Below, one piece after another: positions 51,232-60,479 of a DNA stretch of 64,000 nt (within the stretch, counting starts at the first letter, position 1; the number at the start of each line of letters is the position of its first letter). The notes under the pieces are model-generated. The model saw only the letters and a list, made by a program, of their open reading frames with translations, did not search any database and was not told the origin of the DNA. The stretch lies in contig NZ_SMBZ01000007.1 of the NCBI RefSeq assembly GCF_004342685.1, positions 1 to 64,000 on the forward strand. Direction: 5' to 3'. Origin of the DNA: Sphingobacterium alimentarium. GTDB taxonomy: Bacteria; Bacteroidota; Bacteroidia; Sphingobacteriales; Sphingobacteriaceae. Both the position numbers and the translations under genes were made by a program.

Positions 51232-52485
51232 ATGGCATACTTATTTACGTCCGAATCTGTATCGGAAGGCCATCCTGACAAAATAGCCGATCAAATTTCA
51301 GATGCGTTAATTGACAATTTCTTAGCTTGGGACGCGGATTCTCGTGTAGCGATTGAGACGTTGGTGACGACCGGACAGGTGGTGTTGGCAGGTGAGGTAA
51401 AATCCACAATCTATTTAGATGTGCAAAAGATCACGCGTTCGGTAATTGAGAAGATTGGATATACAAAATCTGAATATATGTTTGAGGCAAATTCTTGTGG
51501 GGTATTGTCTGCCATACACGAGCAATCTGCTGATATCAACCAAGGTGTAGACCGTAAGACAAGACAAGATCAAGGTGCGGGTGACCAAGGTATCATGTTT
51601 GGATATGCGAGCAACGAAACTGAAAACTATATGCCTTTGGCTTTGGACCTTGCGCACCGTTTGTTGTACGAATTAGCAGAATTGAGACGTGAAAATAAAG
51701 AAATCACGTATTTGCGTCCAGATGCAAAATCGCAAGTTACCTTAGAATACAGCGACGATCACAAACCGCAACGTATTGATACCATAGTGATTTCGACTCA
51801 ACATGATGAGTTTGACACCGAACCAAATATGTTGGTGAAAATCACAGAAGACATTAAGAATATTTTGATTCCACGTGTAAAAGCACAACTGAAGCCCGAG
51901 CTTCAGGCTTTGTTCACAGACAATATCAAATTTCATATTAACCCTACCGGCAAATTTGTAATCGGAGGTCCTCACGGGGATACCGGATTGACAGGCCGCA
52001 AAATCATCGTAGACACTTACGGCGGCAAGGGTGCGCATGGTGGTGGAGCTTTTTCGGGTAAAGATCCTTCCAAAGTAGACCGTTCGGCAGCATACGCCAC
52101 TCGTCATATTGCGAAAAACTTAGTTGCTGCGGGCGTAGCAGATGAAATTTTGGTTCAAATATCGTATGCTATCGGCGTGAAAGATCCAATGGGAATCTAT
52201 GTAAATACCTATGGCACAAGCAAAGTGAATGCTACAGATGGCGAAATCGCACAGAAAATCACTGAGCTTTTCGATATGACGCCTTATGGTATCGAGACCC
52301 GATTAGGCTTACGCAACCCAATCTATGCAGAAACAGCCGCGTATGGTCACATGGGTAGAACAAATAAGAAAGTCACCAAAACTTTTGAAAATACAAACGG
52401 TGAAACTAAGACTCTCGAAGTGGAATTGTTCACTTGGGAAAAATTAGATTACGTGGATAAAATAAAAGAAGCTTTTCAGCTTTAA
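51232..52485 (+). CDS. metK: S-adenosylmethionine synthetase
   Basis: 417 residues. Forms SAM from methionine and ATP. Family signatures: [58 protein letters not shown] followed by [20 protein letters not shown], and [20 protein letters not shown]. All active-site motifs are complete. Transcribed alone from a promoter with a SAM-II-like leader, with its own strong terminator. An AT-rich leader (AAAAAAACAAAAATAATT) without a Shine-Dalgarno site precedes the ATG. Confidence 0.98.
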   Translation: MAYLFTSESVSEGHPDKIADQISDALIDNFLAWDADSRVAIETLVTTGQVVLAGEVKSTIYLDVQKITRSVIEKIGYTKSEYMFEANSCGVLSAIHEQSADINQGVDRKTRQDQGAGDQGIMFGYASNETENYMPLALDLAHRLLYELAELRRENKEITYLRPDAKSQVTLEYSDDHKPQRIDTIVISTQHDEFDTEPNMLVKITEDIKNILIPRVKAQLKPELQALFTDNIKFHINPTGKFVIGGPHGDTGLTGRKIIVDTYGGKGAHGGGAFSGKDPSKVDRSAAYATRHIAKNLVAAGVADEILVQISYAIGVKDPMGIYVNTYGTSKVNATDGEIAQKITELFDMTPYGIETRLGLRNPIYAETAAYGHMGRTNKKVTKTFENTNGETKTLEVELFTWEKLDYVDKIKEAFQL

Positions 52486-52488
52486 AAT

Positions 52489-52522
52489 AAAAAAGGCGAA
52501 ACCATTCAGTTTCGCCTTTTTT
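52489..52522. terminator. Bidirectional terminator between metK and the DUF58 gene
   Basis: AAAAAAGGCGAAAC (52489-52502) pairs with GTTTCGCCTTTTTT (52509-52522), a perfect 14-bp stem with a 6-base loop and flanking A and T tracts. It ends metK on the plus strand and, one base before its stop, the DUF58 operon on the minus strand. Confidence 0.92.
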
Positions 52523-52523
52523 A

Positions 52524-53852
52524 TTAGATTAAGCCCCGGGCTTTGATCTCAAGATATTTATTGATGGATTTAATACTTAAATCTTCGGGTGCTGTATAAA
52601 TTGTCTGTAGTCCGTTACGATTCAGTTCCTGAATGATTAGGTTTTTCTCATACACTAATTTCTCGGCGATAATCTTATTGTATATTTCAACCGTATTCTT
52701 GGCTTCGCTCTTGGACATTTCCTGCAATTCAGTATTCTTAAAGACCACCACGACGATAATATGGCTTTTGGCCATCATCCGGAGAAATGGAAGTTGTCTA
52801 TTCAGCGCGTCCAAAGTCTCGAAGTTTGTGTAAAGGAAGATTAAAGAGCGCTTGTTTATTTTTCGACGTAGGAAAGCATAAAGATTACCAAATTCTGATT
52901 CTTCGAAATACGTGGTAATACCGTACAATTTTTCAGAAATAAGCTTCATCTGCTTATTATTCCGCTCTGCTGCGATGTGATTTTCGCAGGATTTACCAAA
53001 AGTCAGCATCCCAGCACGGTCCTGCTTCAAGATGGCGGCATTAGAAAGCACAAGCGTCGAATTGATCGCATAATCCAACAAAGTCATCTCATTGAAAGGC
53101 ATGCGCATCACTCTTCCGATGTCAATGATCGAATAGATGGGCTGTGATTTTTCCTCTTGATACTGATTGACCATGAGTCGCTTATATTTTGCAGACGCCT
53201 TCCAGTTCATGTGTTTATATTCGTCGCCTTTTACATATTCCTTGATGTGGTCAAACTCCATGGTACTGCCTATCCTTCGGATACGTTTCACACCCATTTC
53301 CACCAAGCGATCCGTCGTCGCCAAGAGCTGATATTTTCGCATCTGAATAAATGATGGGTAACATGGAATTCCCAATTCTTCCTCCAATATAAATTTACGC
53401 TCGAATAGACCTAAATGGCTAATCAAGACATTGCATTTACCAAAAGCATATACACCGCGTTTTTTTGGCGCAAGTTTATATTCCACTTGATGTTCTTTAC
53501 GTGGATATAGGCGCAGGGAAAATTCGTTATTGCGCATTTGAAGCAACACAGGAACCTCTTCTAAGATTCGAGCTTTAACCGCCATTGGGAATGAACTGAC
53601 GAGCGTGATCTTAAAGGAATTATTATCGCCATTGGACAATTTGTCTGGGTACTGTCGCTGGATTTTAATTTGATGGCGCGGCAGATGCAGCATCAATAAG
53701 TCCCAAAAACAAAGTCCTATCCATATCCACAGCAAAATAACAGTAACGAAGCGTAGTGGCTCGATATAAAATGACACAGCAAAACATGCCGCTAGAAACA
53801 GCAGCACACAGAAAAATGTATTAGCAATATATAATCTACGCAAGAATCTCAT
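52524..53852 (-). CDS. DUF58 domain protein
   Basis: 442 residues. Two N-terminal helices (about 8-28 and 32-52), a beta-sandwich part, then the DUF58 core: VKRIRRIGSTMEFDHIKEYV with the conserved GDEYKHMNWKASAKYKRLMV, followed by a VWA-like fold (YSIIDIGRVM). Such proteins accompany MoxR ATPases in envelope stress or protein-assembly clusters; molecular function not known. The start overlaps the moxR stop by one base (TAATG). Last gene of a six-gene operon. Confidence 0.9.
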   Translation of the reverse strand: MRFLRRLYIANTFFCVLLFLAACFAVSFYIEPLRFVTVILLWIWIGLCFWDLLMLHLPRHQIKIQRQYPDKLSNGDNNSFKITLVSSFPMAVKARILEEVPVLLQMRNNEFSLRLYPRKEHQVEYKLAPKKRGVYAFGKCNVLISHLGLFERKFILEEELGIPCYPSFIQMRKYQLLATTDRLVEMGVKRIRRIGSTMEFDHIKEYVKGDEYKHMNWKASAKYKRLMVNQYQEEKSQPIYSIIDIGRVMRMPFNEMTLLDYAINSTLVLSNAAILKQDRAGMLTFGKSCENHIAAERNNKQMKLISEKLYGITTYFEESEFGNLYAFLRRKINKRSLIFLYTNFETLDALNRQLPFLRMMAKSHIIVVVVFKNTELQEMSKSEAKNTVEIYNKIIAEKLVYEKNLIIQELNRNGLQTIYTAPEDLSIKSINKYLEIKARGLI

Positions 53853-54853
53853 TATCTCGGAATTTCGACGTTTTCAATAAGCTGCTGTACAATGTAGGCG
53901 GGAGTGAAACCTTCCATCTCCTTCTCGGGAGTCAATTGTATACGATGCGCCAACACCGCTTCTGCAACATATTTAACATCTTCGGGTGTCACAAAATCGC
54001 GACCTTGAAGGGCTGCATTCGCTTTGGAAGCTTCCAGAACAGCAATTGAGGCCCTCGGCGAAGCACCCAAATATAGATAAGGATTGGTACGCGTCTGCGC
54101 AATAATCTGTGCGATATATCTCAATACATCATCGTGCACATATACCATCTTGACCATATGCTGAAAATGAACAACCTCGTCAATCGATACCACCTCTTGT
54201 ACCAGATCCTCCTTATTTTTTGCTTTCTGCAGATGATGTTCTTGTAAGATAAGCAGCTCTTGATCAAAATCAGGATAATTCACTTCTATCTTGAAAAGAA
54301 AGCGATCCAATTGGGCTTCAGGAAGCCGGTAGGTCCCTTCGTGCTCGATCGGATTTTGTGTAGCAAAAACTATAAAAGGGTTGGCCATAGGATAAGTCGT
54401 GCCATCCACAGTCACTTGCCGCTCACTCATACATTCAAACAAAGAAGACTGTGTCTTCGCAGGGGCACGGTTGATTTCGTCGATTAAGATGATATTACCA
54501 AAGATCGGACCTTTGCGAAATTCAAACTCATTGGATTTAATATCAAGTATGGTCGAGCCCGTAACGTCAGATGGCATCAAATCGGGAGTAAATTGGATTC
54601 TTTTGAAATTACTGCGTATGGATTTGGCAATTAATTTGGCGGTTAATGTTTTTGCTACGCCCGGCAGACCCTCAATCAAAGAATGTCCTCCCGCCAGGAT
54701 AGCCAGCAATAACATATTAATCACTTTATCCTGACCAATGATAACCTTTTTCACTTCCGCGCGCACGGCATCCAATTTGGCTTGAAGTCCGCTGAGGTCT
54801 ATCCTATTTTCAAAATCAGGCTTATATCTTTCCAAGTTGTCTTGTTCCATCAT
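53852..54853 (-). CDS. MoxR-family AAA+ ATPase
   Basis: 333 residues. Walker A EGLPGVAKTLTAKLIA, Walker B region IILIDEINRAPAKTQSSLFE, sensor 1 IVFATQNPIEHEGTYRLPEA with the following Q-x-DRF arginine region, and the C-terminal lid with GASPRASIAVLEASKANAAL. MoxR ATPases act as chaperone-like factors on VWA-domain partners, here most likely the DUF58 protein. Overlaps the DUF4350 gene by 4 bases. Cytoplasmic. Confidence 0.95.
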   Translation of the reverse strand: MMEQDNLERYKPDFENRIDLSGLQAKLDAVRAEVKKVIIGQDKVINMLLLAILAGGHSLIEGLPGVAKTLTAKLIAKSIRSNFKRIQFTPDLMPSDVTGSTILDIKSNEFEFRKGPIFGNIILIDEINRAPAKTQSSLFECMSERQVTVDGTTYPMANPFIVFATQNPIEHEGTYRLPEAQLDRFLFKIEVNYPDFDQELLILQEHHLQKAKNKEDLVQEVVSIDEVVHFQHMVKMVYVHDDVLRYIAQIIAQTRTNPYLYLGASPRASIAVLEASKANAALQGRDFVTPEDVKYVAEAVLAHRIQLTPEKEMEGFTPAYIVQQLIENVEIPR

Positions 54854-56061
54854 ATAAAATTGGCTTTGTGTTTGAATTCTTCTATTTTTTGATTTATTAA
54901 TTTTACTTCCTCCATCGAGGATACAGTCTTATTTTTATAAGAGGCGATCAATTGGACCAGCGATTTGGCTTCTTCCACATCGACACCAGCTTTTAGTGCT
55001 AGCTGGCGTATAAAACGTTCATCGGTAAGATCCAAGGTGTCTAGCTGAAAATTATTTCGGATTTCAAATAGAAAGTATTCTATCTTTTTTTGGATAATGT
55101 TGCTCGGAGAGCCATTCTCATAATAGAGATTGCCAATAGTTTGTGCGAACTCCTTAGACTTGTTTGGTTCTGGCAAGATGACTGGCACGGGGCGCTGCTG
55201 GCGCTTGGATCGAAACAGCATAAAAAGTAATAATCCTGCTAGCAGCATATACCAAGCCTGCGCCAAGCCAGGCTTTTGGATAATAACACGCAATGGTGTC
55301 ATGGCCGCCTCTGGCGCTCCTCCTCTATCCTTGAGCTGGACCTCTCTGTGCTGAAGGACATTGATCAGCTTCGTTACGTAATTATAGCTTTTCTCCTGTA
55401 GAAGATAATAATTTCCAAAAGCAGCAGGTACATTATGTAAATAGATGCTACCTTTTCCCCGGGTGATTTTCACAAAATTAGGAATAGCCTTTCCTCGGGC
55501 ATTCAGATAACCTAGTATGGTCGTATTCTTCTGATTTAGTTTTGTGAAAACCATAAAGTCTTTCACCTTATCTAAATAAATCCTCGCAGTATCATTGCCT
55601 AGTGTGTAATGAACCGTACGTGGCGTCGGCCTAAATTGCGCATAATCCAACTCAGCAATCTGTACCCCCAGTGTGTCGAGCAAAATCTCGGGGTAGAATT
55701 TGGAAGAAAAGAACACCTCGCCGCCCTGTTCTACATAACTCAACAGCTCCCTGACATCTTCCTTACTCAATGTAATATATTCTGCTATTTCAACGATAGA
55801 AGATTCGCTGGCTTTCGCATTGATTTTCTCGGTCAAAAATTCGTAATAGCTCTCGTGAAAACCCCTAAAGCGACGATCCTGAGGCATTACACGAGGTAGC
55901 TCCTCCCGGAACACATATGTGCCAAAAGGAATTTTGTCTTTAAAAAGGTAGCTTTCCCTCCAGTCGATAGGCCGCTTAGCGCTCGCATCGATCAGTGCTA
56001 TGCCTACAAGTACCATCAGTAATAAGATAATACCCAACCACATTCCCTTACTCATGACCAC
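54850..56061 (-). CDS. DUF4350 domain membrane protein
   Basis: 403 residues: one N-terminal helix (about 7-24), a periplasmic part that resembles a Rossmann/ThuA-like DUF4350 fold (LSYVEQGGEVFFSSKFYPEI), a second helix around 275-292 (AWYMLLAGLLLFMLF), then a cytoplasmic C-terminal region rich in charged helices. Function unknown; regularly found with MoxR/DUF58/DUF4129 genes. Overlaps the DUF4129 gene by 10 bases. Confidence 0.85.
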   Translation of the reverse strand: MVMSKGMWLGIILLLMVLVGIALIDASAKRPIDWRESYLFKDKIPFGTYVFREELPRVMPQDRRFRGFHESYYEFLTEKINAKASESSIVEIAEYITLSKEDVRELLSYVEQGGEVFFSSKFYPEILLDTLGVQIAELDYAQFRPTPRTVHYTLGNDTARIYLDKVKDFMVFTKLNQKNTTILGYLNARGKAIPNFVKITRGKGSIYLHNVPAAFGNYYLLQEKSYNYVTKLINVLQHREVQLKDRGGAPEAAMTPLRVIIQKPGLAQAWYMLLAGLLLFMLFRSKRQQRPVPVILPEPNKSKEFAQTIGNLYYENGSPSNIIQKKIEYFLFEIRNNFQLDTLDLTDERFIRQLALKAGVDVEEAKSLVQLIASYKNKTVSSMEEVKLINQKIEEFKHKANFI

Positions 56062-56846
56062 CTCCTTTGAAAATTCTTAAACACTGCAGTTATCTCTTCA
56101 AATTTTCCTTTCGTTAGGGTAAAATCCCCAAACCATACATAATTGAAAAGTTCAGAACAATTTCTGAATTCCTCCTTGAGGTCGGCCAATTGAATCTCGT
56201 CCATGAGTTCTAAGTTGGTCTTATTTTGATTCCAGGTAATAAAATCACGCTTTGCGAGCAACTGAATATTCAGCAATTGCTGGTATCGAATCGCTAAGGC
56301 GTAGTTATTTTCAGCAATTGCGCTATTAATGTAGTTGTTAATATCTACATCCAGCAGATGACGCTCCACATATGCTATACTATCACCTTCATCCGCTTGT
56401 TCCTCTTTAGGATTTCGGATAAACTGCTTGCCCGAGAAAAAGAATTTGTATAGTAGAAATACCACTAAAGCCGCACCGGCTATACCTAGCACATTATAAA
56501 ACCAGTCTCCTGGCCGTGCATCGATATCAGGAAACAAGTCAGACAGAAAATCTTTTATCCATTGTATAATGGAATTCCATAGCGTCAACTTATCTGATAT
56601 GCTCTCTATATACTCAAAATCTTTACTTTGGTATCTTCCAATCACATCCTCAAAATCCTGCGCCGAGGGAGTTTCCAGTTTGTCCAGCCGCGGGATGCTG
56701 TCGTAATACCCTTTCGCCCAATATTTAGGATTTTCATCGGAAGACATATCTTTTGGCATTAATTCCTCGACAACAACCGAATCTTGCGTATTGGCGACGG
56801 CCCAAGAGGAAAAGACCAACAATATCAATAATAAATAATTACGCAT
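56052..56846 (-). CDS. DUF4129 domain protein
   Basis: 264 residues with a signal peptide (about 1-18) and a transmembrane helix at about 118-139 (VLGIAGAALVVFLLYKFFF). The C-terminal cytoplasmic part holds the DUF4129 core: NYALAIRYQQLLNIQLLAKR, then DFITWNQNKTN, and NYVWFGDFTLTKGKFEEI. Function unknown; partner of the MoxR system. Overlaps both neighbours. Confidence 0.85.
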   Translation of the reverse strand: MRNYLLLILLVFSSWAVANTQDSVVVEELMPKDMSSDENPKYWAKGYYDSIPRLDKLETPSAQDFEDVIGRYQSKDFEYIESISDKLTLWNSIIQWIKDFLSDLFPDIDARPGDWFYNVLGIAGAALVVFLLYKFFFSGKQFIRNPKEEQADEGDSIAYVERHLLDVDINNYINSAIAENNYALAIRYQQLLNIQLLAKRDFITWNQNKTNLELMDEIQLADLKEEFRNCSELFNYVWFGDFTLTKGKFEEITAVFKNFQRRWS

Positions 56847-57756
56847 GCGTCTCCCTTCCTAATTTATCTATACGCTCGAAAACATCTTCCCCGAATTGCA
56901 ATTCCTTAGCTGTCTCGTAAATGATTCCGTAGCTAATCACCGAAAGGAGGTAATAAATAATAACCAAGAGTACAACAAATAGCCCTCCGAAAGTCGCTAT
57001 GCCGCGCCCGATTCCTGATGCAAAAAAGTCATCGTGGTATCCTAATGAATTATAGGCAATAAGAAAAACTATGGCCATTGGAACAATAGTAATAATACTA
57101 AGTAAAGCCTGAAAAATAAAAGAAACAATGTAAGAGGCCAGCCCATATTCTAATATCTTTTTCTTCAACATCGTGAAGGCAGATCCAAAACAGTCTATTA
57201 AATCGTAATACCCTTCTCTATAGAGCATAAATGCCGAAAAGAACCACAGTCCAATCATGGCAAATATCACCCCCATAGCGAAAGAGCCTATAAAAGGAAT
57301 CAGCGCCGATAACATTATGGCTAATGCTGCGGGAATAGAAATGAGCACGCCTACAACCAACATCGCTAAAAAGAACCGGAGGTACATCGGCATATGAACC
57401 TTAAATTGGCGCAGAATATCGGAGGAATTAAAATTTAAACTTTTGCTATTGCGCAATAAAATGAAATACTCAATCCCTAATCCAAATGCAAAGAGCGCGA
57501 TCAATAGAATACCTATTCCCAGAACCAAAAAACTCATAAATACATGGACAGTATCCACTGAAGTGTACGCCGTGTTGAGGCTGATTTGGGTGGATATATA
57601 ATAACCGAGTAAAATCACCGCACTGATCGGAATCAACAGTAATTTTAATAAAACCGCCACTAAGTGCCTATTTATGATTTTCAATAAGTTAATAAAATCT
57701 TGTACAAATTCCCCTAACTTACGCTCCTTTCTGAATTCAAAATCTATTAACTCCAT
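56839..57756 (-). CDS. Polytopic membrane protein, unknown
   Basis: 305 residues with about six helices (around 35-55, 70-95, 130-160, 165-185, 215-240 and 255-280). A soluble start, MELIDFEFRKERKLGEFVQD, and an end, LQFGEDVFERIDKLG, are cytoplasmic. I do not recognise a named domain with confidence. It overlaps the SpoIIM gene by 10 bases and the DUF4129 gene by 8, so it belongs to the same complex or pathway. Confidence 0.75.
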   Translation of the reverse strand: MELIDFEFRKERKLGEFVQDFINLLKIINRHLVAVLLKLLLIPISAVILLGYYISTQISLNTAYTSVDTVHVFMSFLVLGIGILLIALFAFGLGIEYFILLRNSKSLNFNSSDILRQFKVHMPMYLRFFLAMLVVGVLISIPAALAIMLSALIPFIGSFAMGVIFAMIGLWFFSAFMLYREGYYDLIDCFGSAFTMLKKKILEYGLASYIVSFIFQALLSIITIVPMAIVFLIAYNSLGYHDDFFASGIGRGIATFGGLFVVLLVIIYYLLSVISYGIIYETAKELQFGEDVFERIDKLGRETHA

Positions 57757-58709
57757 GCGTATTTAAGTGCCATTTGTTTTGGTTTAACAATATATACATA
57801 TACAATGGATAGGAAGGATAGAAAAATAATGATCAAACACATCCCTATCGAGACCTGGTAATACCGCGTGACGAACCCTTCTAGTGTGCCTGCTATTATA
57901 AAGAATGGAATCGTACTGATAAGCACCTTAGCGGCATGCTTTACCGCTCTTTTGAAGGATTCCAGACGAGTATAAGACTTGGGGAATAAAATGCTATTTC
58001 CCATAGCAATACCGCATCCACCCGCGATGACGATAACAGAAAGTTCGATAGCGCCGTGAATCCAAATTGCCGACATAGCTTCAGCAAGCACCCCATATTT
58101 GTAAAACATATAATGAAATGTGCCGACCATAATGCCATTGGACATCAGTATAAATCCCGTGCCCAAGCTAAAGAATATGCCATATATAAAAGCAAAGAAT
58201 GCGACGCGCACATTATTGATGGTGATAGCCAACGCTCCACCCCAGTTTGATCCCTGCTGGTAGACACCGGCGGGATTGCCTTCCTTTATATTTTGCACAG
58301 TCATATCCACATAACTGGAGCCCATAATAAATTTCAAAAAGCTATCTTCATAATGGGCGGAGATAATGCCTATAATATTCGCAAGCACAAAAATAAGTAA
58401 GGAATATAACAGGGGTTTTCGTATCTTCCAGATAGATTCGAAAATTTCATACGTAAAGAAATGAGCGAGCTTGTTGCTAGAAGATTTTTGATCTTTATAG
58501 ATTAATTGATGAGCCCGAATGGATAATTCATTCAGATAATCTTTGGTTTTGCTCTCCGGATAAAATGTCTGAGCATACGCGAGATCATTGGTGAGTTCGA
58601 TATAATTGGAGGCTAATATATCCGGATCCACCTCAACAATATGGAGCAAATTATTTTCAATTGAACGCCATTTTTCTTTATTTCGTTCTACAAAAGAAGC
58701 CTCACGCAT
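57747..58709 (-). CDS. Stage II sporulation protein M-like membrane protein
   Basis: 320 residues. Cytoplasmic helical N-terminus (about 1-105: MREASFVERNKEKWRSIENN) and a SpoIIM-type membrane domain with six helices, including NNVRVAFFAFIYGIFFSLGT and WIHGAIELSVIVIAGGCGIA, where the HGAxE motif is the family mark. The name comes from Bacillus; this organism is not a spore former, and the domain occurs widely with MoxR/RDD genes. First gene of the operon; start codons of this gene and the divergent RDD gene are 29 bases apart. Confidence 0.88.
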   Translation of the reverse strand: MREASFVERNKEKWRSIENNLLHIVEVDPDILASNYIELTNDLAYAQTFYPESKTKDYLNELSIRAHQLIYKDQKSSSNKLAHFFTYEIFESIWKIRKPLLYSLLIFVLANIIGIISAHYEDSFLKFIMGSSYVDMTVQNIKEGNPAGVYQQGSNWGGALAITINNVRVAFFAFIYGIFFSLGTGFILMSNGIMVGTFHYMFYKYGVLAEAMSAIWIHGAIELSVIVIAGGCGIAMGNSILFPKSYTRLESFKRAVKHAAKVLISTIPFFIIAGTLEGFVTRYYQVSIGMCLIIIFLSFLSIVYVYIVKPKQMALKYAWS

Positions 58710-58738
58710 GTTGTAAGTTTAATTGTCCTTCTAAATAT

Positions 58739-59467
58739 ATGAATAAGCTGTTAATAAATACACCGCAAAACGTAAATTTTGAATACACATTAGCGCCTGT
58801 GGGTTCTCGCATATTAGCCTTTGCGCTGGACTATGGTATGATGATACTTTATGTTTTCTTGGTGCAATTATTTTTTAATGTCACGCATTTTCTAGAAGGA
58901 TTAGACCTATGGGCCATGTGGGGAATAAATTCCTTAGTGTACCTACCCGTATTTTTTTATCCCTTGCTGAGCGAAACTTTCATGAACGGCCAAACTCTGG
59001 GTAAGAAAATCATGAAACTTAAGGTCGTAAAGATTGATGGCACGCGCGCTACTTTCTACCAATATTTTATTCGTTGGGTATCAAATGCTGTCGATATATT
59101 TCTGAGTATGGGAGGCATCGGCTTGACTAGCATTATTCTGTCTTCCAAATCACAACGCCTGGGTGACATAGCCGCGGACACAGCTGTTATCAGCCTTAAA
59201 CCTACACTCAATCTACGCGAAACGGTATTTGAGGAATTAGCTGTTGAGCATGAGGTGGTGTATCAAGAAGTCTATAAACTCTCCGATCAAGAGATCAACG
59301 AAATCAAGGATATTTATAATACGGGCTATCGCCGAAAAAATTATGAAATCATTAAGGCTTTAGCCGCCAAAGTGGAGCTCATGATTGGGAGGAAATCAAC
59401 AGAAAGGCCTGAGCAATTCTTGGCGCAGGTCATCCAAGACCATTATTATTCTTTTAAGGATAATTAG
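58739..59467 (+). CDS. RDD-family membrane protein
   Basis: 242 residues from the ATG at 58739 (MNKLLINTPQNVNFEYTLAP); the open frame reaches back to 58661, but those 26 codons overlap the divergent SpoIIM gene and are not family-like. RDD core: VGSRILAFALDYGMMILYVF with the Arg and Asp-Asp-like pair (here LDYG), then GQTLGKKIMKLKVVKIDG and IRWVSNAVDIFL. Three to four helices, then a long cytoplasmic helical tail (about 170-242). RDD proteins are usually placed beside SpoIIM/MoxR; their function is unclear, possibly ion transport. Promoter in the 29-base gap or inside the SpoIIM start. Confidence 0.88.
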   Translation: MNKLLINTPQNVNFEYTLAPVGSRILAFALDYGMMILYVFLVQLFFNVTHFLEGLDLWAMWGINSLVYLPVFFYPLLSETFMNGQTLGKKIMKLKVVKIDGTRATFYQYFIRWVSNAVDIFLSMGGIGLTSIILSSKSQRLGDIAADTAVISLKPTLNLRETVFEELAVEHEVVYQEVYKLSDQEINEIKDIYNTGYRRKNYEIIKALAAKVELMIGRKSTERPEQFLAQVIQDHYYSFKDN

Positions 59468-59474
59468 CTATAGC

Positions 59475-59508
59475 AAAAAGAGCGACTGAAAAAAAAGTCG
59501 CTCTTTTT
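59475..59508. terminator. Bidirectional terminator between RDD and fabD
   Basis: AAAAAGAGCGACT (59475-59487) pairs with AGTCGCTCTTTTT (59496-59508), a perfect 13-bp stem with an 8-base A-rich loop, flanked by A and T tracts. Both genes end within 10 bases of it. Confidence 0.92.
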
Positions 59509-59514
59509 GTTATA

Positions 59515-60405
59515 TTATTCTGCGATAGTGGCAGCGGAAACCTGCGCCTGTCTATCTACTTTTTTCACTAATCCCTGCAATACATTTCCTGGGCCTACTT
59601 CTACAAAAGCTTCCGCACCGTCTGTCAGCATATTTTGTACTGTCTGCGTCCAGCGCACAGCCCCCGTTAATTGAGCGATCAAGTTGGCTTTGATTTCTTG
59701 TGGATCGGTGTATGCTTTTGCGTCTACATTTTGGTAGATCGGACATATTGGTGATTGAATAGCTGTCGCTTCAATAGCGGCTTGCAACTCTACCTTCGCT
59801 GGCTCCATCAATGGAGAATGGAAAGCACCACCTACATTCAATTTCAACGCACGCTTAGCTCCAGCCTCTGTCAATAAAGTACAAGCTTTGTCAATTCCCT
59901 CAATAGATCCCGAAATCACCAACTGTCCAGGGCAGTTGTAATTTGCTGCCACTACGACCTCTTCTACTTGCGCACATATTTTTTCTACTGTCTCATCATC
60001 AAGGCCCAAAATTGCTGCCATGGTCGAAGGCTGTAATTCACAGGCTTTCTGCATCGCATTAGCACGTTGAGAAACAAGCTTAAGACCATCTTCAAACGAT
60101 AAGGCACCTGCTGCGACTAAAGCCGAAAATTCGCCCAACGAGTGACCCGCTACCATTGCGGGCTGAAACTTGTCGCCCAATGCTTTTGCTAATATCACCG
60201 AATGCAAGAAAATCGCTGGTTGGGTCACATTGGTTTGCTTAAGATCTTCGTCTGTACCATTAAACATAATGTCGGTAATACGAAATCCTAAAATATCGTT
60301 TGCTTTTTCGAATAAAGCTTTGCTCTCTTCATTAAGATTGTATAGGTCTTGACCCATTCCTACGAATTGAGCCCCTTGACCCGGGAAAATGTAAGCTGTT
60401 TTCAT
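59515..60405 (-). CDS. fabD: Malonyl-CoA:ACP transacylase
   Basis: 296 residues. Loads malonyl groups on ACP for fatty-acid synthesis. Motifs: FPGQGAQFVGMG, the nucleophile Ser89 in GHSLGEFSALVAAG, substrate Gln/Arg region VSQRANAMQKAC, the catalytic His in GGAFHSPLM, and GNVLQGLVKK near the end. Cytoplasmic, single gene with a -7 box between it and the M16 gene. Confidence 0.96.
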   Translation of the reverse strand: MKTAYIFPGQGAQFVGMGQDLYNLNEESKALFEKANDILGFRITDIMFNGTDEDLKQTNVTQPAIFLHSVILAKALGDKFQPAMVAGHSLGEFSALVAAGALSFEDGLKLVSQRANAMQKACELQPSTMAAILGLDDETVEKICAQVEEVVVAANYNCPGQLVISGSIEGIDKACTLLTEAGAKRALKLNVGGAFHSPLMEPAKVELQAAIEATAIQSPICPIYQNVDAKAYTDPQEIKANLIAQLTGAVRWTQTVQNMLTDGAEAFVEVGPGNVLQGLVKKVDRQAQVSAATIAE

Positions 60406-60454
60406 GACGACTTATTTTCTTTGTTAAAGGTTATTTCTAATTGAGATTATTCGG

Positions 60455-60462
60455 CAAATATA
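60455..60462 (-). promoter_or_regulatory. Promoter -7 box of fabD
   Basis: On the minus strand TATATTTG (complement of 60455-60462), 49 bases before the fabD ATG. The -33 region would lie at the 3' end of the M16 protease gene, which ends at 60480. Confidence 0.55.
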
Positions 60463-60479
60463 ATAATATTGCTGAAAAG

